The notes beneath the pieces were generated by a model. That model saw nothing but the letters and a program-made list of their open reading frames with translations, ran no database searches and was not told the DNA's origin. The position numbers and the translations under genes were made by a program. From Pseudomonas vancouverensis (GTDB lineage: Bacteria; Pseudomonadota; Gammaproteobacteria; Pseudomonadales; Pseudomonadaceae), in contig NZ_RRZK01000030.1 of the NCBI RefSeq assembly GCF_004348895.1, positions 1-64,000 of the forward strand: DNA of 64,000 nt. The letters are read 5' to 3'. This document shows positions 21,259-30,445 of the stretch, in pieces; position 1 is the first letter of the stretch; every line of letters starts with the position of its first letter.

Positions 21259-21554
21259 ACCAGGAACGCGTATTTAAAGTTCTGCTTGGCCCGCACGTTT
21301 CCGAGAAGGCTACGGTTCTGGCAGACAAGAAAGGCCAGTTCGTTTTCAAGGTTGCGACTGACGCAACCAAGCTGGAAATCAAGAAGGCCGTCGAAAGCCT
21401 GTTCAGCGTGAAAGTAGAGCGTGTTACTACCCTGAATGTTCTGGGTAAGAGCAAGCGCACTGCTCGCGGTCTGGGCAAGCGTAATGACTGGAAGAAGGCA
21501 GTTATCTCCCTTCAGCCAGGCCAAGATCTCGATTTCAGCAGCAGTGCTGAGTAA
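21255..21554 (+). CDS. rplW: 50S ribosomal protein L23
   Basis: Sits at the tunnel exit and docks SRP and trigger factor. 99 residues, start coupled to the rplD stop through an ATGA overlap. Confidence 0.98.
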
Positions 21555-21568
21555 GGAAGGGGTGCATC

Positions 21569-22393
21569 ATGGCAATCGTTAAATGCAAACCGACTTCCCC
21601 TGGCCGCCGTTTTGTGGTCAAGGTGGTCAACCAGGAGCTGCATAAAGGCGCTCCTCACGCACCGCTGCTCGAGAAGAAATCGAAGTCTGGTGGTCGTAAC
21701 AACAATGGCCGTATTACCACTCGTCACATCGGTGGTGGTCATAAGCAGCATTACCGTATGGTCGATTTCCGTCGCAACGACAAAGATGGCATCGTCGCCA
21801 CTGTCGAGCGTATCGAATACGATCCAAACCGTACTGCTCACATCGCACTGCTGTGCTATGCAGACGGCGAGCGCCGCTACATCATCGCCCCTAAAGGCGT
21901 GAGTGCTGGCGACCAGCTGATCGCAGGTTCGTTGGCTCCGATCAAACCGGGCAACGCTCTGCAACTGCGTAACATCCCAGTGGGTTCCACTGTACACGGC
22001 ATCGAATTGAAGCCAGGTAAAGGCGCTCAGATCGCTCGTTCCGCTGGTGCTTCGGCTCAGTTGATCGCTCGTGAAGGCGTGTACGTTACCCTGCGTCTGC
22101 GTTCCGGTGAAATGCGTAAAGTCCTGGCTGAATGCCGTGCGACCCTGGGCGAAGTCTCGAACTCCGAGCACAGCCTGCGTTCGCTGGGTAAAGCTGGTGC
22201 CAAACGCTGGCGTGGCGTTCGCCCAACCGTTCGTGGTGTTGCCATGAACCCGGTTGACCACCCACATGGTGGTGGTGAAGGTCGTACCTCTGGTGGTCGT
22301 CATCCGGTATCGCCATGGGGCTTCCCGACTAAGGGCGCGAAGACTCGTGGTAATAAGCGTACCGACAAAATGATCGTCCGTCGTCGCAAGTAA
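21569..22393 (+). CDS. rplB: 50S ribosomal protein L2
   Basis: Required for subunit association and peptidyl transferase assembly. 274 residues with the conserved C-terminal MNPVDHPHGGGEGR segment, which contains the universally conserved histidine near residue 230. Confidence 0.99.
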   Translation: MAIVKCKPTSPGRRFVVKVVNQELHKGAPHAPLLEKKSKSGGRNNNGRITTRHIGGGHKQHYRMVDFRRNDKDGIVATVERIEYDPNRTAHIALLCYADGERRYIIAPKGVSAGDQLIAGSLAPIKPGNALQLRNIPVGSTVHGIELKPGKGAQIARSAGASAQLIAREGVYVTLRLRSGEMRKVLAECRATLGEVSNSEHSLRSLGKAGAKRWRGVRPTVRGVAMNPVDHPHGGGEGRTSGGRHPVSPWGFPTKGAKTRGNKRTDKMIVRRRK

Positions 22394-22409
22394 ATAGAGG
22401 GATACGACA

Positions 22410-22685
22410 GTGCCACGTTCTCTGAAAAAAGGTCCTTTTATCGATCTTCACCTACTGAAGAAGATCGAAGTGGCGGCGGAAAAGAACGATCGCAAACCGG
22501 TGAAAACCTGGTCGCGTCGTTCGATGATCCTGCCACAAATGGTCGGTCTGACCATCGCAGTACACAACGGTCGTCAGCACGTCCCAGTTCTCGTGAACGA
22601 AGACATGGTCGGCCACAAACTGGGCGAGTTCGCCGGTACCCGCACTTATCGCGGGCACGTGGCAGACAAGAAAGCCAAGCGTTAA
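22410..22685 (+). CDS. rpsS: 30S ribosomal protein S19
   Basis: Head protein that pairs with S13. 91 residues beginning MPRSLKKGPFIDLHLL; the start codon is GTG, with AGAGGGA upstream. Confidence 0.98.
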   Translation: MPRSLKKGPFIDLHLLKKIEVAAEKNDRKPVKTWSRRSMILPQMVGLTIAVHNGRQHVPVLVNEDMVGHKLGEFAGTRTYRGHVADKKAKR

Positions 22686-22696
22686 GGGGTTAGGAA

Positions 22697-23029
22697 ATGG
22701 AAGTAGCCGCTAAGTTGTCGGGCGCTCGAATCTCCGCCCAGAAAGCCCGCTTGGTCGCCGACCAGATCCGCGGGAAGAAGGTGGGCGAAGCGCTCAACCT
22801 GTTGGCTTTCAGCAGTAAGAAAGCCGCCGAGATCATGAAGAAAGTGCTGGAGTCGGCCGTAGCCAACGCCGAGCATAACGAAGGCGCAGACGTTGATGAC
22901 CTGAAGGTCAGCACTGTTTTCGTCAACGAAGGGCGTTCGCTGAAGCGCATCATGCCACGTGCCAAAGGCCGTGCTGATCGCATCGTCAAGCGGTCTTGCC
23001 ATATCACTGTCAAGGTTGCTGACAAGTAA
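22697..23029 (+). CDS. rplV: 50S ribosomal protein L22
   Basis: Its extended beta-hairpin reaches the tunnel constriction where macrolides act. 110 residues; the hairpin region ([14 protein letters not shown]) shows no insertion or deletion. Confidence 0.98.
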
Positions 23030-23042
23030 CGGAGTCGAAGAG

Positions 23043-23729
23043 ATGGGTCAGAAAGTACATCCCATTGGCATTCGCCTGGGAATCGTCAAGGAGCACACCT
23101 CCGTCTGGTACGCAGACGGTCGGACTTATGCGGACTATTTGCTCGCAGATCTGAATGTGCGTGAGTACCTCCAAGACAAACTAAAAAGCGCGTCCGTAAG
23201 CCGTATCGATATTCATCGTCCGGCTCAAACTGCACGCATCACCATCCACACCGCTCGTCCAGGTATCGTTATCGGGAAGAAAGGTGAAGATGTTGAGAAA
23301 CTGCGTCAGGACCTGACCAAGCAAATGGGTGTGCCTGTGCACATCAATATCGAAGAGATCCGCAAGCCGGAACTCGACGGTATGCTGGTTGCGCAGAGCG
23401 TAGCTCAGCAGCTGGAGCGTCGCGTAATGTTCCGTCGCGCTATGAAGCGCGCAGTACAGAACGCCATGCGCATTGGTGCCAAAGGCATCAAAATCCAAGT
23501 GAGCGGTCGTCTCGGCGGTGCTGAAATCGCACGTACTGAATGGTATCGCGAAGGTCGTGTGCCACTGCACACCCTGCGTGCCGACATCGACTATGCCAAC
23601 TACGAAGCTCACACCACCTACGGTGTGATCGGTGTAAAGGTTTGGATCTTCAAAGGCGAAGTAATTGGTGGTCGCCAAGAAGAACTGAAACCACAAGCAC
23701 CAGCGCCTCGTAAAAAAGCTGCTAAGTAA
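23043..23729 (+). CDS. rpsC: 30S ribosomal protein S3
   Basis: Lines the mRNA entry tunnel and has helicase activity with S4 and S5. The start is the ATG of MGQKVHPIGIRLGIV (228 residues); a longer in-frame reading into rplV is not real. The KH domain motif VIGKKGEDVEKLR is present. Confidence 0.98.
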   Translation: MGQKVHPIGIRLGIVKEHTSVWYADGRTYADYLLADLNVREYLQDKLKSASVSRIDIHRPAQTARITIHTARPGIVIGKKGEDVEKLRQDLTKQMGVPVHINIEEIRKPELDGMLVAQSVAQQLERRVMFRRAMKRAVQNAMRIGAKGIKIQVSGRLGGAEIARTEWYREGRVPLHTLRADIDYANYEAHTTYGVIGVKVWIFKGEVIGGRQEELKPQAPAPRKKAAK

Positions 23730-23741
23730 GGGGTACGCCAA

Positions 23742-24155
23742 ATGTTGCAACCAAAGCGTACGAAGTTCCGCAAGCAGATGACCGGCCACAACCGTGGTCT
23801 GGCTCAGCGCGGTAGCAAAGTCAGCTTCGGCGAGTTCGCGCTGAAGTCTGTAGCTCGTGGTCGTCTCACCGCTCGTCAGATCGAGTCAGCGCGTCGTGCT
23901 CTGACCCGTCACGTAAAACGTGGCGGCAAGATCTGGATCCGTGTATTCCCGGACAAGCCGATCTCCAAGAAGCCTCTCGAAGTGCGGATGGGTAAAGGTA
24001 AGGGTAACGTGGAATACTGGGTTGCCCAGATTCAGCCAGGCAAAGTCCTGTATGAAATCGAGGGTGTTTCTGAAGAGCTGGCGCGTGAGGCTTTCGCCCT
24101 GGCTGCTGCAAAGCTGCCGCTCGCCACCTCCTTTGTTAAACGGACGGTGATGTGA
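23742..24155 (+). CDS. rplP: 50S ribosomal protein L16
   Basis: Contacts A-site tRNA and organises the 50S central protuberance. 137 residues. The conserved Arg in the MGKGKGN loop region, hydroxylated by YcfD in some bacteria, is in context. It overlaps rpmC by one base. Confidence 0.98.
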
Positions 24156-24346
24156 TGAAAGCGAATGAACTTCGTGAAAAATCCGCACAGCAGCTGAACG
24201 AGCAACTGCTCGGCTTGCTGCGCGACCAGTTCAATCTGCGCATGCAGAAAGCAACTGGCCAGTTGGGGCAGTCGCATCTGCTCTCGCAAGTTAAGCGTGA
24301 CATCGCTCGCGTGAAGACTGTGCTCAACCAGCAGGCAGGTAAGTGA
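24155..24346 (+). CDS. rpmC: 50S ribosomal protein L29
   Basis: Small helical protein at the tunnel exit. 63 residues from the ATG ([18 protein letters not shown]); a GTG one codon earlier is less likely. Start overlaps the rplP TGA. Confidence 0.97.
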
Positions 24347-24348
24347 TC

Positions 24349-24615
24349 ATGGCTGAAGCCGAAAAAACTGTCCGTACGCTGACTGGCCGTGTTGTCAGCG
24401 ACAAGATGGACAAAACCATCACCGTTCTGATCGAGCGTCGCGTTAAGCACCCGATCTACGGTAAATACGTTAAGCGTTCGACTAAGCTGCACGCGCACGA
24501 CGAAACCAATCAGTGCCACATCGGCGACAAAGTCACTATTCGTGAAACTCGTCCGATGGCCAAGACCAAGTCTTGGGCGCTGGTTGATGTTCTCGAACGC
24601 GCTGTGGAAGTCTAA
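24349..24615 (+). CDS. rpsQ: 30S ribosomal protein S17
   Basis: Primary 16S rRNA-binding protein with an OB fold. 88 residues from MAEAEKTVRTLTGRVVS, 2 bp after rpmC. Last gene of the classical S10 group. Confidence 0.97.
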   Translation: MAEAEKTVRTLTGRVVSDKMDKTITVLIERRVKHPIYGKYVKRSTKLHAHDETNQCHIGDKVTIRETRPMAKTKSWALVDVLERAVEV

Positions 24616-24638
24616 GGGCTAGGGGTCGGAGAAATTAT

Positions 24639-25007
24639 ATGATTCAGACTCAATCCATGCTCGATGTGGCCGATAACAGCGGCGCTCGCCGCGTTATGTG
24701 CATCAAGGTGCTGGGTGGCTCCCATCGTCGTTACGCTGGTATCGGTGACATCATCAAAGTTACCGTCAAGGAAGCAATTCCTCGCGGTAAAGTGAAAAAA
24801 GGCCAAGTGATGACTGCTGTTGTAGTCCGCACTCGTCACGGCGTACGTCGTGCTGATGGCTCCATTATCCGCTTTGATGGCAACGCTGCTGTTCTTCTGA
24901 ACAACAAGCAAGAGCCGATCGGCACCCGTATCTTTGGGCCAGTGACCCGTGAACTTCGTACTGAGAAGTTCATGAAGATCGTCTCGCTCGCCCCAGAAGT
25001 GCTGTAA
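24639..25007 (+). CDS. rplN: 50S ribosomal protein L14
   Basis: Interface protein and first gene of the spc group. 122 residues beginning MIQTQSMLDVADNSGARRVMCI. No terminator separates it from rpsQ, so S10 and spc are probably one transcript. Confidence 0.99.
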   Translation: MIQTQSMLDVADNSGARRVMCIKVLGGSHRRYAGIGDIIKVTVKEAIPRGKVKKGQVMTAVVVRTRHGVRRADGSIIRFDGNAAVLLNNKQEPIGTRIFGPVTRELRTEKFMKIVSLAPEVL

Positions 25008-25018
25008 GGAGATCCGAC

Positions 25019-25333
25019 ATGCAAAAGATTCGTCGTGACGACGAGATCATCGTGATCGCCGGCAAAGACAAAGGTAAGCGCGGTAAGGTGCTGAAGGTTC
25101 TTGCTGACAACCGTCTGGTTGTTGGTGGTCTGAACCTGGTCAAGCGTCATACCAAGCCTAACCCGATGTCGGGCGTACAGGGCGGTATCGTCGAGAAAGA
25201 AGCGCCACTGCACGCTTCCAACGTCGCCATCTTCAACGGCGAAACCAACAAGGCTGACCGCGTTGGTTTCAAAGTAGAAGACGGTAAGAAAATTCGTGTC
25301 TTCAAGTCGACCCAAAAAGCGGTTGATGCTTGA
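25019..25333 (+). CDS. rplX: 50S ribosomal protein L24
   Basis: Assembly initiator with a KOW motif (DDEIIVIAGKDKGKRGKVL). 104 residues. Confidence 0.98.
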   Translation: MQKIRRDDEIIVIAGKDKGKRGKVLKVLADNRLVVGGLNLVKRHTKPNPMSGVQGGIVEKEAPLHASNVAIFNGETNKADRVGFKVEDGKKIRVFKSTQKAVDA

Positions 25334-25353
25334 ACACTGCTAGGTAGAAGACC

Positions 25354-25893
25354 ATGGCACGACTAAAAGAGATTTACCGGAAGGAAATCGCTCCGAAACT
25401 TAAGGAAGAACTTAAGCTTTCGAACGTGATGGAAGTTCCGCGCGTTACCAAAATCACCCTGAACATGGGTCTGGGCGAAGCGATCGGCGACAAAAAAGTC
25501 ATCGAGCACGCTGTTGCTGACCTGGAAAAGATCACCGGCCAGAAAGTCGTTGTGACCTACGCTCGCAAATCCATCGCTGGCTTTAAAGTCCGTGAAGGTT
25601 GGCCGATCGGCGTCAAAGTGACTCTGCGCCGTGAGCGTATGTACGAGTTCCTGGATCGTCTGCTGTCGATCTCCCTGCCTCGGGTTCGCGACTTCCGCGG
25701 CCTGAATGCCAAGTCCTTCGATGGTCGTGGCAACTACAGCATGGGCGTGAAAGAGCAGATCATCTTCCCGGAAATCGACTACGACAAGATCGATGCTCTC
25801 CGCGGTCTGGACATCACCCTGACCACCACTGCCAAGAACGATGATGAAGGCCGCGCTCTGCTGCGTGCGTTCAAATTCCCGTTCCGCAACTGA
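25354..25893 (+). CDS. rplE: 50S ribosomal protein L5
   Basis: Binds 5S rRNA and contacts P-site tRNA. 179 residues, with the family segment KGLNAKSFDGRGNYS-like (RGLNAKSFDGRGNYSMG). Confidence 0.98.
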   Translation: MARLKEIYRKEIAPKLKEELKLSNVMEVPRVTKITLNMGLGEAIGDKKVIEHAVADLEKITGQKVVVTYARKSIAGFKVREGWPIGVKVTLRRERMYEFLDRLLSISLPRVRDFRGLNAKSFDGRGNYSMGVKEQIIFPEIDYDKIDALRGLDITLTTTAKNDDEGRALLRAFKFPFRN

Positions 25894-25906
25894 TTGGAGT
25901 AGGACC

Positions 25907-26212
25907 ATGGCCAAGATGAGCATGAAAAACCGCGAGCTGAAGCGTCAGCTCACGGTTGCCAAGTACGCCAAGAAGCGTGCAGCACTGAAAGCAATCATCG
26001 TTGATCTGAACGCAAGTCCAGAAGCGCGTTGGGAAGCTACAGTAGCTCTGCAGAAGCAGCCACGTGACGCAAGCGCTTCGCGCATGCGTAACCGCTGCCG
26101 CCTGACCGGTCGTCCACACGGCGTTTACCGCAAGTTCGGCCTCGGCCGTAACAAACTGCGTGAAGCGGCAATGCGTGGTGACGTACCGGGTCTGGTTAAA
26201 GCCAGCTGGTAA
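25907..26212 (+). CDS. rpsN: 30S ribosomal protein S14, zinc-free type
   Basis: 101 residues from MAKMSMKNRELKRQ. It lacks the paired CxxC zinc ribbon of the short S14 form, so it is the zinc-independent version. The ATG at 25907 follows a GGAG; the longer in-frame opening reads back into rplE. Confidence 0.98.
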   Translation: MAKMSMKNRELKRQLTVAKYAKKRAALKAIIVDLNASPEARWEATVALQKQPRDASASRMRNRCRLTGRPHGVYRKFGLGRNKLREAAMRGDVPGLVKASW

Positions 26213-26275
26213 GTACTGTCAAAGTCCTGGTGTTCAGGTTCGCAAGATCCTGACCACCGGTGGCCTTGAATCTGG

Positions 26276-26303
26276 ATCAAGCCCCTTTTGGGGCTTGATT
26301 CAT
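26276..26303 (+). terminator. Terminator between rpsN and rpsH
   Basis: A perfect 10-bp stem ATCAAGCCCC-TTTT-GGGGCTTGAT (26276-26299) followed only by TCATTT, so it may be partial. It splits the spc group after rpsN. The rest of the 209-bp gap holds the rpsH promoter and no gene. Confidence 0.8.
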
Positions 26304-26323
26304 TTCTGGTGTGTGTCTAGAAT
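26295..26323 (+). promoter_or_regulatory. Internal promoter before rpsH
   Basis: TTGATT (26295-26300), 17-bp spacer, TAGAAT (26318-26323), then a GC-rich discriminator (ACCCGGCTCGCC). Five of the six -35 bases belong to the 3' arm of the preceding terminator stem. Confidence 0.78.
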
Positions 26324-26421
26324 ACCCGGCTCGCCTGAGCCCGTGTTTTTCATGCCCGGAGATTCTCGGCGACACGTAATAGCCGCAAGGCTAATTTTTT
26401 TGTATTAGGAGCGTCTAGCCC

Positions 26422-26814
26422 ATGAGTATGCAGGACCCGTTAGCGGACATGCTAACTCGTATCCGTAATGCCCAGATGGCTGAAAAGTCCGTCGTAAGCA
26501 TGCCATCTTCCACGTTGAAGGTAGCTGTTGCCAAAGTCCTGAAGGACGAAGGTTACATTGCGGGTTATCAGATCAGCAGCGAAACCAAACCACTGCTGTC
26601 CATCGAGCTGAAGTACTTCGAAGGCCGTCCGGTTATCGAAGAAGTGAAGCGCGTTAGCCGTCCAGGCCTGCGTCAGTACAAGTCCGTCGATGATCTGCCA
26701 AAAGTACGTGGCGGTCTCGGTGTGTCTATCGTCTCCACCAACAAGGGTGTGATGACTGATCGTGCTGCGCGCGCTGCCGGTGTCGGCGGCGAAGTTCTTT
26801 GCACTGTGTTCTAA
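26422..26814 (+). CDS. rpsH: 30S ribosomal protein S8
   Basis: Central 16S rRNA-binding protein; in E. coli it represses the spc operon. 130 residues, beginning MSMQDPLADMLTRIRNAQMA, preceded by AGGAG. Confidence 0.98.
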   Translation: MSMQDPLADMLTRIRNAQMAEKSVVSMPSSTLKVAVAKVLKDEGYIAGYQISSETKPLLSIELKYFEGRPVIEEVKRVSRPGLRQYKSVDDLPKVRGGLGVSIVSTNKGVMTDRAARAAGVGGEVLCTVF

Positions 26815-26826
26815 GGGGGGATAAGC

Positions 26827-27360
26827 ATGTCTCGCGTCGCTAAGAACCCCGTTAAGCTGCCAGCCGGTGTCGAAGTAAAATTCGCAGGCCAACAGCTTTC
26901 GGTGAAGGGTGCCAAGGGCACTCTCGAACTGAACATCCATTCGTCCGTTGAGATCGTTGAAGAAGCTGGTGAGCTGCGTTTCGCTGCTCGCAATGGCGAT
27001 CAGCAGACTCGCGCAATGGCTGGTACCACTCGTGCGTTGGTAAACAACATGGTCCAAGGCGTAAGCCAAGGCTTCGAGCGCAAGCTCCAGCTGGTCGGTG
27101 TTGGTTACAAAGCGCAAGCAAAAGGCACAGTGCTGAACCTGGCTCTTGGCTTCTCGCACCCAGTGGATTACGAACTGCCGGAAGGCATCACCGCTGAGAC
27201 TCCTAGCCAGACCGATATCCTGATCAAGGGCATCGACAAGCAGCTGGTAGGTCAAGTGGCCGCCGAGATCCGCGACTTCCGTCCACCAGAGCCGTACAAA
27301 GGCAAAGGTGTGCGCTACGCGGACGAAGTCGTCCGTCGTAAAGAAGCCAAGAAGAAGTAG
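26827..27360 (+). CDS. rplF: 50S ribosomal protein L6
   Basis: Supports the factor-binding site. 177 residues with two L6 repeats; the C-terminal EPYKGKGVRYADEVVRRKEAK motif is intact. Confidence 0.98.
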   Translation: MSRVAKNPVKLPAGVEVKFAGQQLSVKGAKGTLELNIHSSVEIVEEAGELRFAARNGDQQTRAMAGTTRALVNNMVQGVSQGFERKLQLVGVGYKAQAKGTVLNLALGFSHPVDYELPEGITAETPSQTDILIKGIDKQLVGQVAAEIRDFRPPEPYKGKGVRYADEVVRRKEAKKK

Positions 27361-27370
27361 GGCATAGCAA

Positions 27371-27721
27371 ATGACCGACAAAAAAGTTACTCGACTGCGT
27401 CGCGCTCGCAAAGCACGCCTGAAAATGCACGAACTCGAAGTCGTGCGTCTCTGCGTGTTCCGCTCTTCGCAGCACATCTACGCCCAGGTCATTTCGGCCG
27501 ACGGCAACAAAGTCCTGGCAAGCGCCTCGACTTTGGATAAAGAACTGCGTGATGGCGCCACTGGCAACATCGACGCGGCCACTAAGGTTGGCCAGCTGGT
27601 CGCTACGCGTGCTAAGGCCGCTGGCGTCTCGCAGGTGGCTTTCGACCGCTCTGGCTTCAAGTACCACGGCCGCGTTAAAGCGCTGGCTGATGCTGCTCGT
27701 GAAGCTGGGCTGGAGTTCTAA
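27371..27721 (+). CDS. rplR: 50S ribosomal protein L18
   Basis: 5S rRNA-binding protein. 116 residues, with the conserved C-terminal FDRSGFKYHGRVKALADAAREAGL. Confidence 0.98.
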   Translation: MTDKKVTRLRRARKARLKMHELEVVRLCVFRSSQHIYAQVISADGNKVLASASTLDKELRDGATGNIDAATKVGQLVATRAKAAGVSQVAFDRSGFKYHGRVKALADAAREAGLEF

Positions 27722-27724
27722 GTT

Positions 27725-28225
27725 ATGTCAAATAACGACCAAAAGCGCGACGAAGGCTACATCGAGAAGCTGGTTCAAGTTAACCGCGTAGCCAAAACCG
27801 TTAAAGGCGGCCGTATCTTCACTTTCACCGCGTTGACCGTGGTTGGTGATGGTAAGGGCCGTGTTGGCTTCGGCCGTGGCAAGTCGCGTGAAGTGCCTGC
27901 TGCGATCCAGAAGGCAATGGAAGCTGCTCGCCGCAACATGATCCAGGTTGATCTGAACGGCACCACTCTGCAGTACGCAATGAAGTCCGCTCACGGCGCT
28001 TCGAAGGTGTACATGCAGCCTGCTTCTGAAGGTACCGGTATCATCGCTGGCGGCGCTATGCGTGCCGTTCTCGAAGTTGCTGGCGTTCAGAACGTTCTGG
28101 CCAAGTGCTACGGCTCGACTAACCCGGTAAACGTGGTTCACGCCACTTTCAAAGGTTTGAAGGCTATGCAGTCTCCTGAATCCATTGCCGCCAAGCGTGG
28201 CAAAAGCGTCAAGGAGATCTTCTGA
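27725..28225 (+). CDS. rpsE: 30S ribosomal protein S5
   Basis: Fidelity protein at the mRNA entry site. 166 residues; the [19 protein letters not shown] segment and spectinomycin loop region ([11 protein letters not shown]) look wild type. Confidence 0.98.
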
Positions 28226-28227
28226 TC

Positions 28228-28404
28228 ATGGCTACCGTTAAAGTTACGCTGATCAAAAGCATGACCGGCCGCATCCCTAACCACAAACTGTGCGTTAAGG
28301 GTCTGGGTCTGCGTCGCATCGGTCACACTGTAGAAGTCCAGGATACTCCCGAGAATCGCGGGATGATCAACAAGGCTTACTACATGCTGCGTGTCGAGGG
28401 TTAA
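28228..28404 (+). CDS. rpmD: 50S ribosomal protein L30
   Basis: 58 residues ([15 protein letters not shown] to YYMLRVEG). Too short for most ORF finders but an unambiguous L30, between rpsE and rplO in the standard order. Two bp separate it from the rpsE stop. Confidence 0.97.
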
Positions 28405-28407
28405 TCG

Positions 28408-28845
28408 ATGAAACTCAATGATCTGAGTCCAGCGCCGGGTTCCCGTCGCGAAAAGCATCGTCCGGGCCGTGGTATCGGTAGTGGTTTGGGTAAGACTGGT
28501 GGCCGTGGTCACAAAGGTCAGACTTCCCGCTCCGGTGGCACCATTGCTCCAGGCTTTGAAGGCGGTCAACAGCCGCTGCATCGTCGCCTGCCGAAGTTCG
28601 GTTTCGTTTCCCTGAAGGCCATGGACCGCGCAGAAGTGCGTCTGTCCGAGCTGGCTAAAGTGGAAGGCGACATCGTCACCGTGCAGTCTCTGAAAGATGC
28701 CAACGTGATCAACGTCAACGTTCAGCGTGTGAAAATCATGCTGTCCGGCGAAGTGACTCGCGCTGTTACCATCGGAAAGGGAATCGGCGCCACCAAAGGT
28801 GCGCGTGCGGCTATCGAAGCAGCTGGCGGCAAGTTCGAGGAATAA
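28408..28845 (+). CDS. rplO: 50S ribosomal protein L15
   Basis: 145 residues with the Gly-rich N-terminal extension (RRGIGSGLGKTGGRGHKGQ-type, here RGIGSGLGKTGGRGHKGQ) that threads into the 50S core. The stop is immediately followed by the secY ATG. Confidence 0.98.
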   Translation: MKLNDLSPAPGSRREKHRPGRGIGSGLGKTGGRGHKGQTSRSGGTIAPGFEGGQQPLHRRLPKFGFVSLKAMDRAEVRLSELAKVEGDIVTVQSLKDANVINVNVQRVKIMLSGEVTRAVTIGKGIGATKGARAAIEAAGGKFEE

Positions 28846-30174
28846 ATGGCTAAGCAAGGTGCTCTCTCTGCGCTCGGCAAAGGCGGTATGTCTGAACTCT
28901 GGGCTCGTCTGCGTTTTCTGTTCCTGGCGATTATCGTCTACCGAATAGGCGCACACATCCCGGTTCCAGGTATCAACCCGGACCGACTCGCGGACCTGTT
29001 TCGACAGAATGAGGGGACCATTCTTAGCTTGTTCAACATGTTTTCCGGCGGCGCGCTGGAGCGGATGAGCATCTTTGCACTGGGGATCATGCCGTACATT
29101 TCGGCATCGATCATCATGCAACTGATGACCGCCGTCAGCCCGCAGCTGGAGCAGTTGAAGAAGGAAGGTGAAGCTGGCCGTCGCAAGATCAGCCAGTACA
29201 CCCGCTACGGCACTGTCGTCCTCGCTCTCGTCCAGGCCATTGGCATGTCCATTGGTCTGGCGGGGCAGGGCGTTGCGTTCACTGGTGACTTTGGCTTCCA
29301 TTTCGTCGCGGTATCCACGTTTGTGGCTGGTGCGATGTTCATGATGTGGCTGGGTGAGCAGATTACTGAGCGTGGTGTTGGCAACGGTATCTCGATGTTG
29401 ATTTTTTCGGGTATCGTCGCCGGTCTTCCGAGAGCGATCGGGCAGTCTTTCGAGTCTGCACGTCAGGGTGATATCAACATCTTCGCCCTGGTTGCCATCG
29501 GTTTGCTGGCAGTAGCGATTATCGGTTTCGTGGTGTTCATTGAGCGTGGTCAGCGTCGTATTGCTGTTCACTACGCCAAGCGTCAGCAGGGCCGCAAGGT
29601 CTTCGCTGCGCAGACTAGCCACTTGCCGCTGAAGGTGAACATGGCCGGTGTTATTCCGGCTATTTTCGCGAGCAGCATTTTGCTGTTCCCGGCTTCGTTG
29701 GGTGCCTGGTTCGGCCAGTCTGAAGGTATGGGCTGGTTGCAGGACATCTCGCAGTCGATCGCTCCTGGTCAGCCGTTGAATATTCTGCTGTTTAGTGCAG
29801 GGATTATTTTCTTCTGCTTCTTCTATACGGCGTTGATGTTCAATCCGAAAGACGTAGCGGAAAACCTGAAGAAGTCCGGTGCCTTTATTCCGGGCATCCG
29901 TCCAGGTGAGCAGTCTGCGCGCTACATTGATGGCGTTCTGACCCGCTTGACCATGTTCGGTGCTCTTTACATGACGGCCGTGTGCCTGCTGCCCCAGTTC
30001 CTGGTGGTTGCAGCCAACGTTCCGTTCTACCTTGGCGGGACCTCGTTGCTGATCGTCGTCGTGGTTGTGATGGACTTCATGTCCCAAGTACAATCGCACC
30101 TCGTTTCGCACCAGTACGAATCCCTGATGAAGAAAGCCAACCTGAAGGGTTACGGCAGCGGCATGCTGCGCTAA
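28846..30174 (+). CDS. secY: Preprotein translocase subunit SecY
   Basis: Channel-forming subunit of SecYEG with 10 predicted membrane segments over 442 residues. The plug region, the RRKISQYTRYGT cytoplasmic loop and the conserved IRPGEQSARYIDGVLTRLT C5 loop are present. Its partner secE is at the left of the window; coupling with rplO (0 bp gap) suggests translational linkage. Confidence 0.99.
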   Translation: MAKQGALSALGKGGMSELWARLRFLFLAIIVYRIGAHIPVPGINPDRLADLFRQNEGTILSLFNMFSGGALERMSIFALGIMPYISASIIMQLMTAVSPQLEQLKKEGEAGRRKISQYTRYGTVVLALVQAIGMSIGLAGQGVAFTGDFGFHFVAVSTFVAGAMFMMWLGEQITERGVGNGISMLIFSGIVAGLPRAIGQSFESARQGDINIFALVAIGLLAVAIIGFVVFIERGQRRIAVHYAKRQQGRKVFAAQTSHLPLKVNMAGVIPAIFASSILLFPASLGAWFGQSEGMGWLQDISQSIAPGQPLNILLFSAGIIFFCFFYTALMFNPKDVAENLKKSGAFIPGIRPGEQSARYIDGVLTRLTMFGALYMTAVCLLPQFLVVAANVPFYLGGTSLLIVVVVVMDFMSQVQSHLVSHQYESLMKKANLKGYGSGMLR

Positions 30175-30198
30175 TCCATAAGGTTCGAGGAGTTGGTG

Positions 30199-30315
30199 AT
30201 GAAAGTTCGTGCATCGGTGAAAAAGCTGTGCCGTAACTGCAAGATTATTCGCCGCGAAGGTGTTGTTCGAGTAATTTGCAGCGCGGAACCGCGTCACAAA
30301 CAGCGCCAAGGCTGA
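30199..30315 (+). CDS. rpmJ: 50S ribosomal protein L36, zinc-binding type
   Basis: 38 residues, [20 protein letters not shown] then [18 protein letters not shown]. Cys11, Cys14, Cys27 and His33 form the zinc ribbon, so this is the C+ form whose paralogue is often Zur-controlled. Last gene of the spc group, 24 bp after secY. Confidence 0.97.
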
Positions 30316-30329
30316 GTGTGATTGTGCTT

Positions 30330-30372
30330 CAAGCCCGGTAGCTAGTGCGCTACCGGGTTGATTATTTGTTAT
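30330..30372 (+). terminator. spc operon terminator
   Basis: CCCGGTAGC-TAGTGC-GCTACCGGG, extended by wobble and A-T pairs, followed by a weak T-rich stretch (TTGATTATTTGTT). Termination may be partial. Confidence 0.8.
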
Positions 30373-30386
30373 TACAGCGATATTAT
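30358..30386 (+). promoter_or_regulatory. alpha operon promoter before rpsM
   Basis: TTGATT (30358-30363), 17-bp spacer, TATTAT (30381-30386). The -35 again begins in the 3' arm of the terminator. The leader to rpsM would be about 52 nt. Confidence 0.75.
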
Positions 30387-30445
30387 CTCGCGCCCTATTT
30401 CTTGGCTTCCGGGGCGTAGGTAGCTGTCAATTGGAGTCCCACTGA

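Noticed and set aside
28138..30309. 723-codon open frame antisense to rplO-secY-rpmJ
   Set aside because: Spans several essential genes on the other strand and has no protein features.
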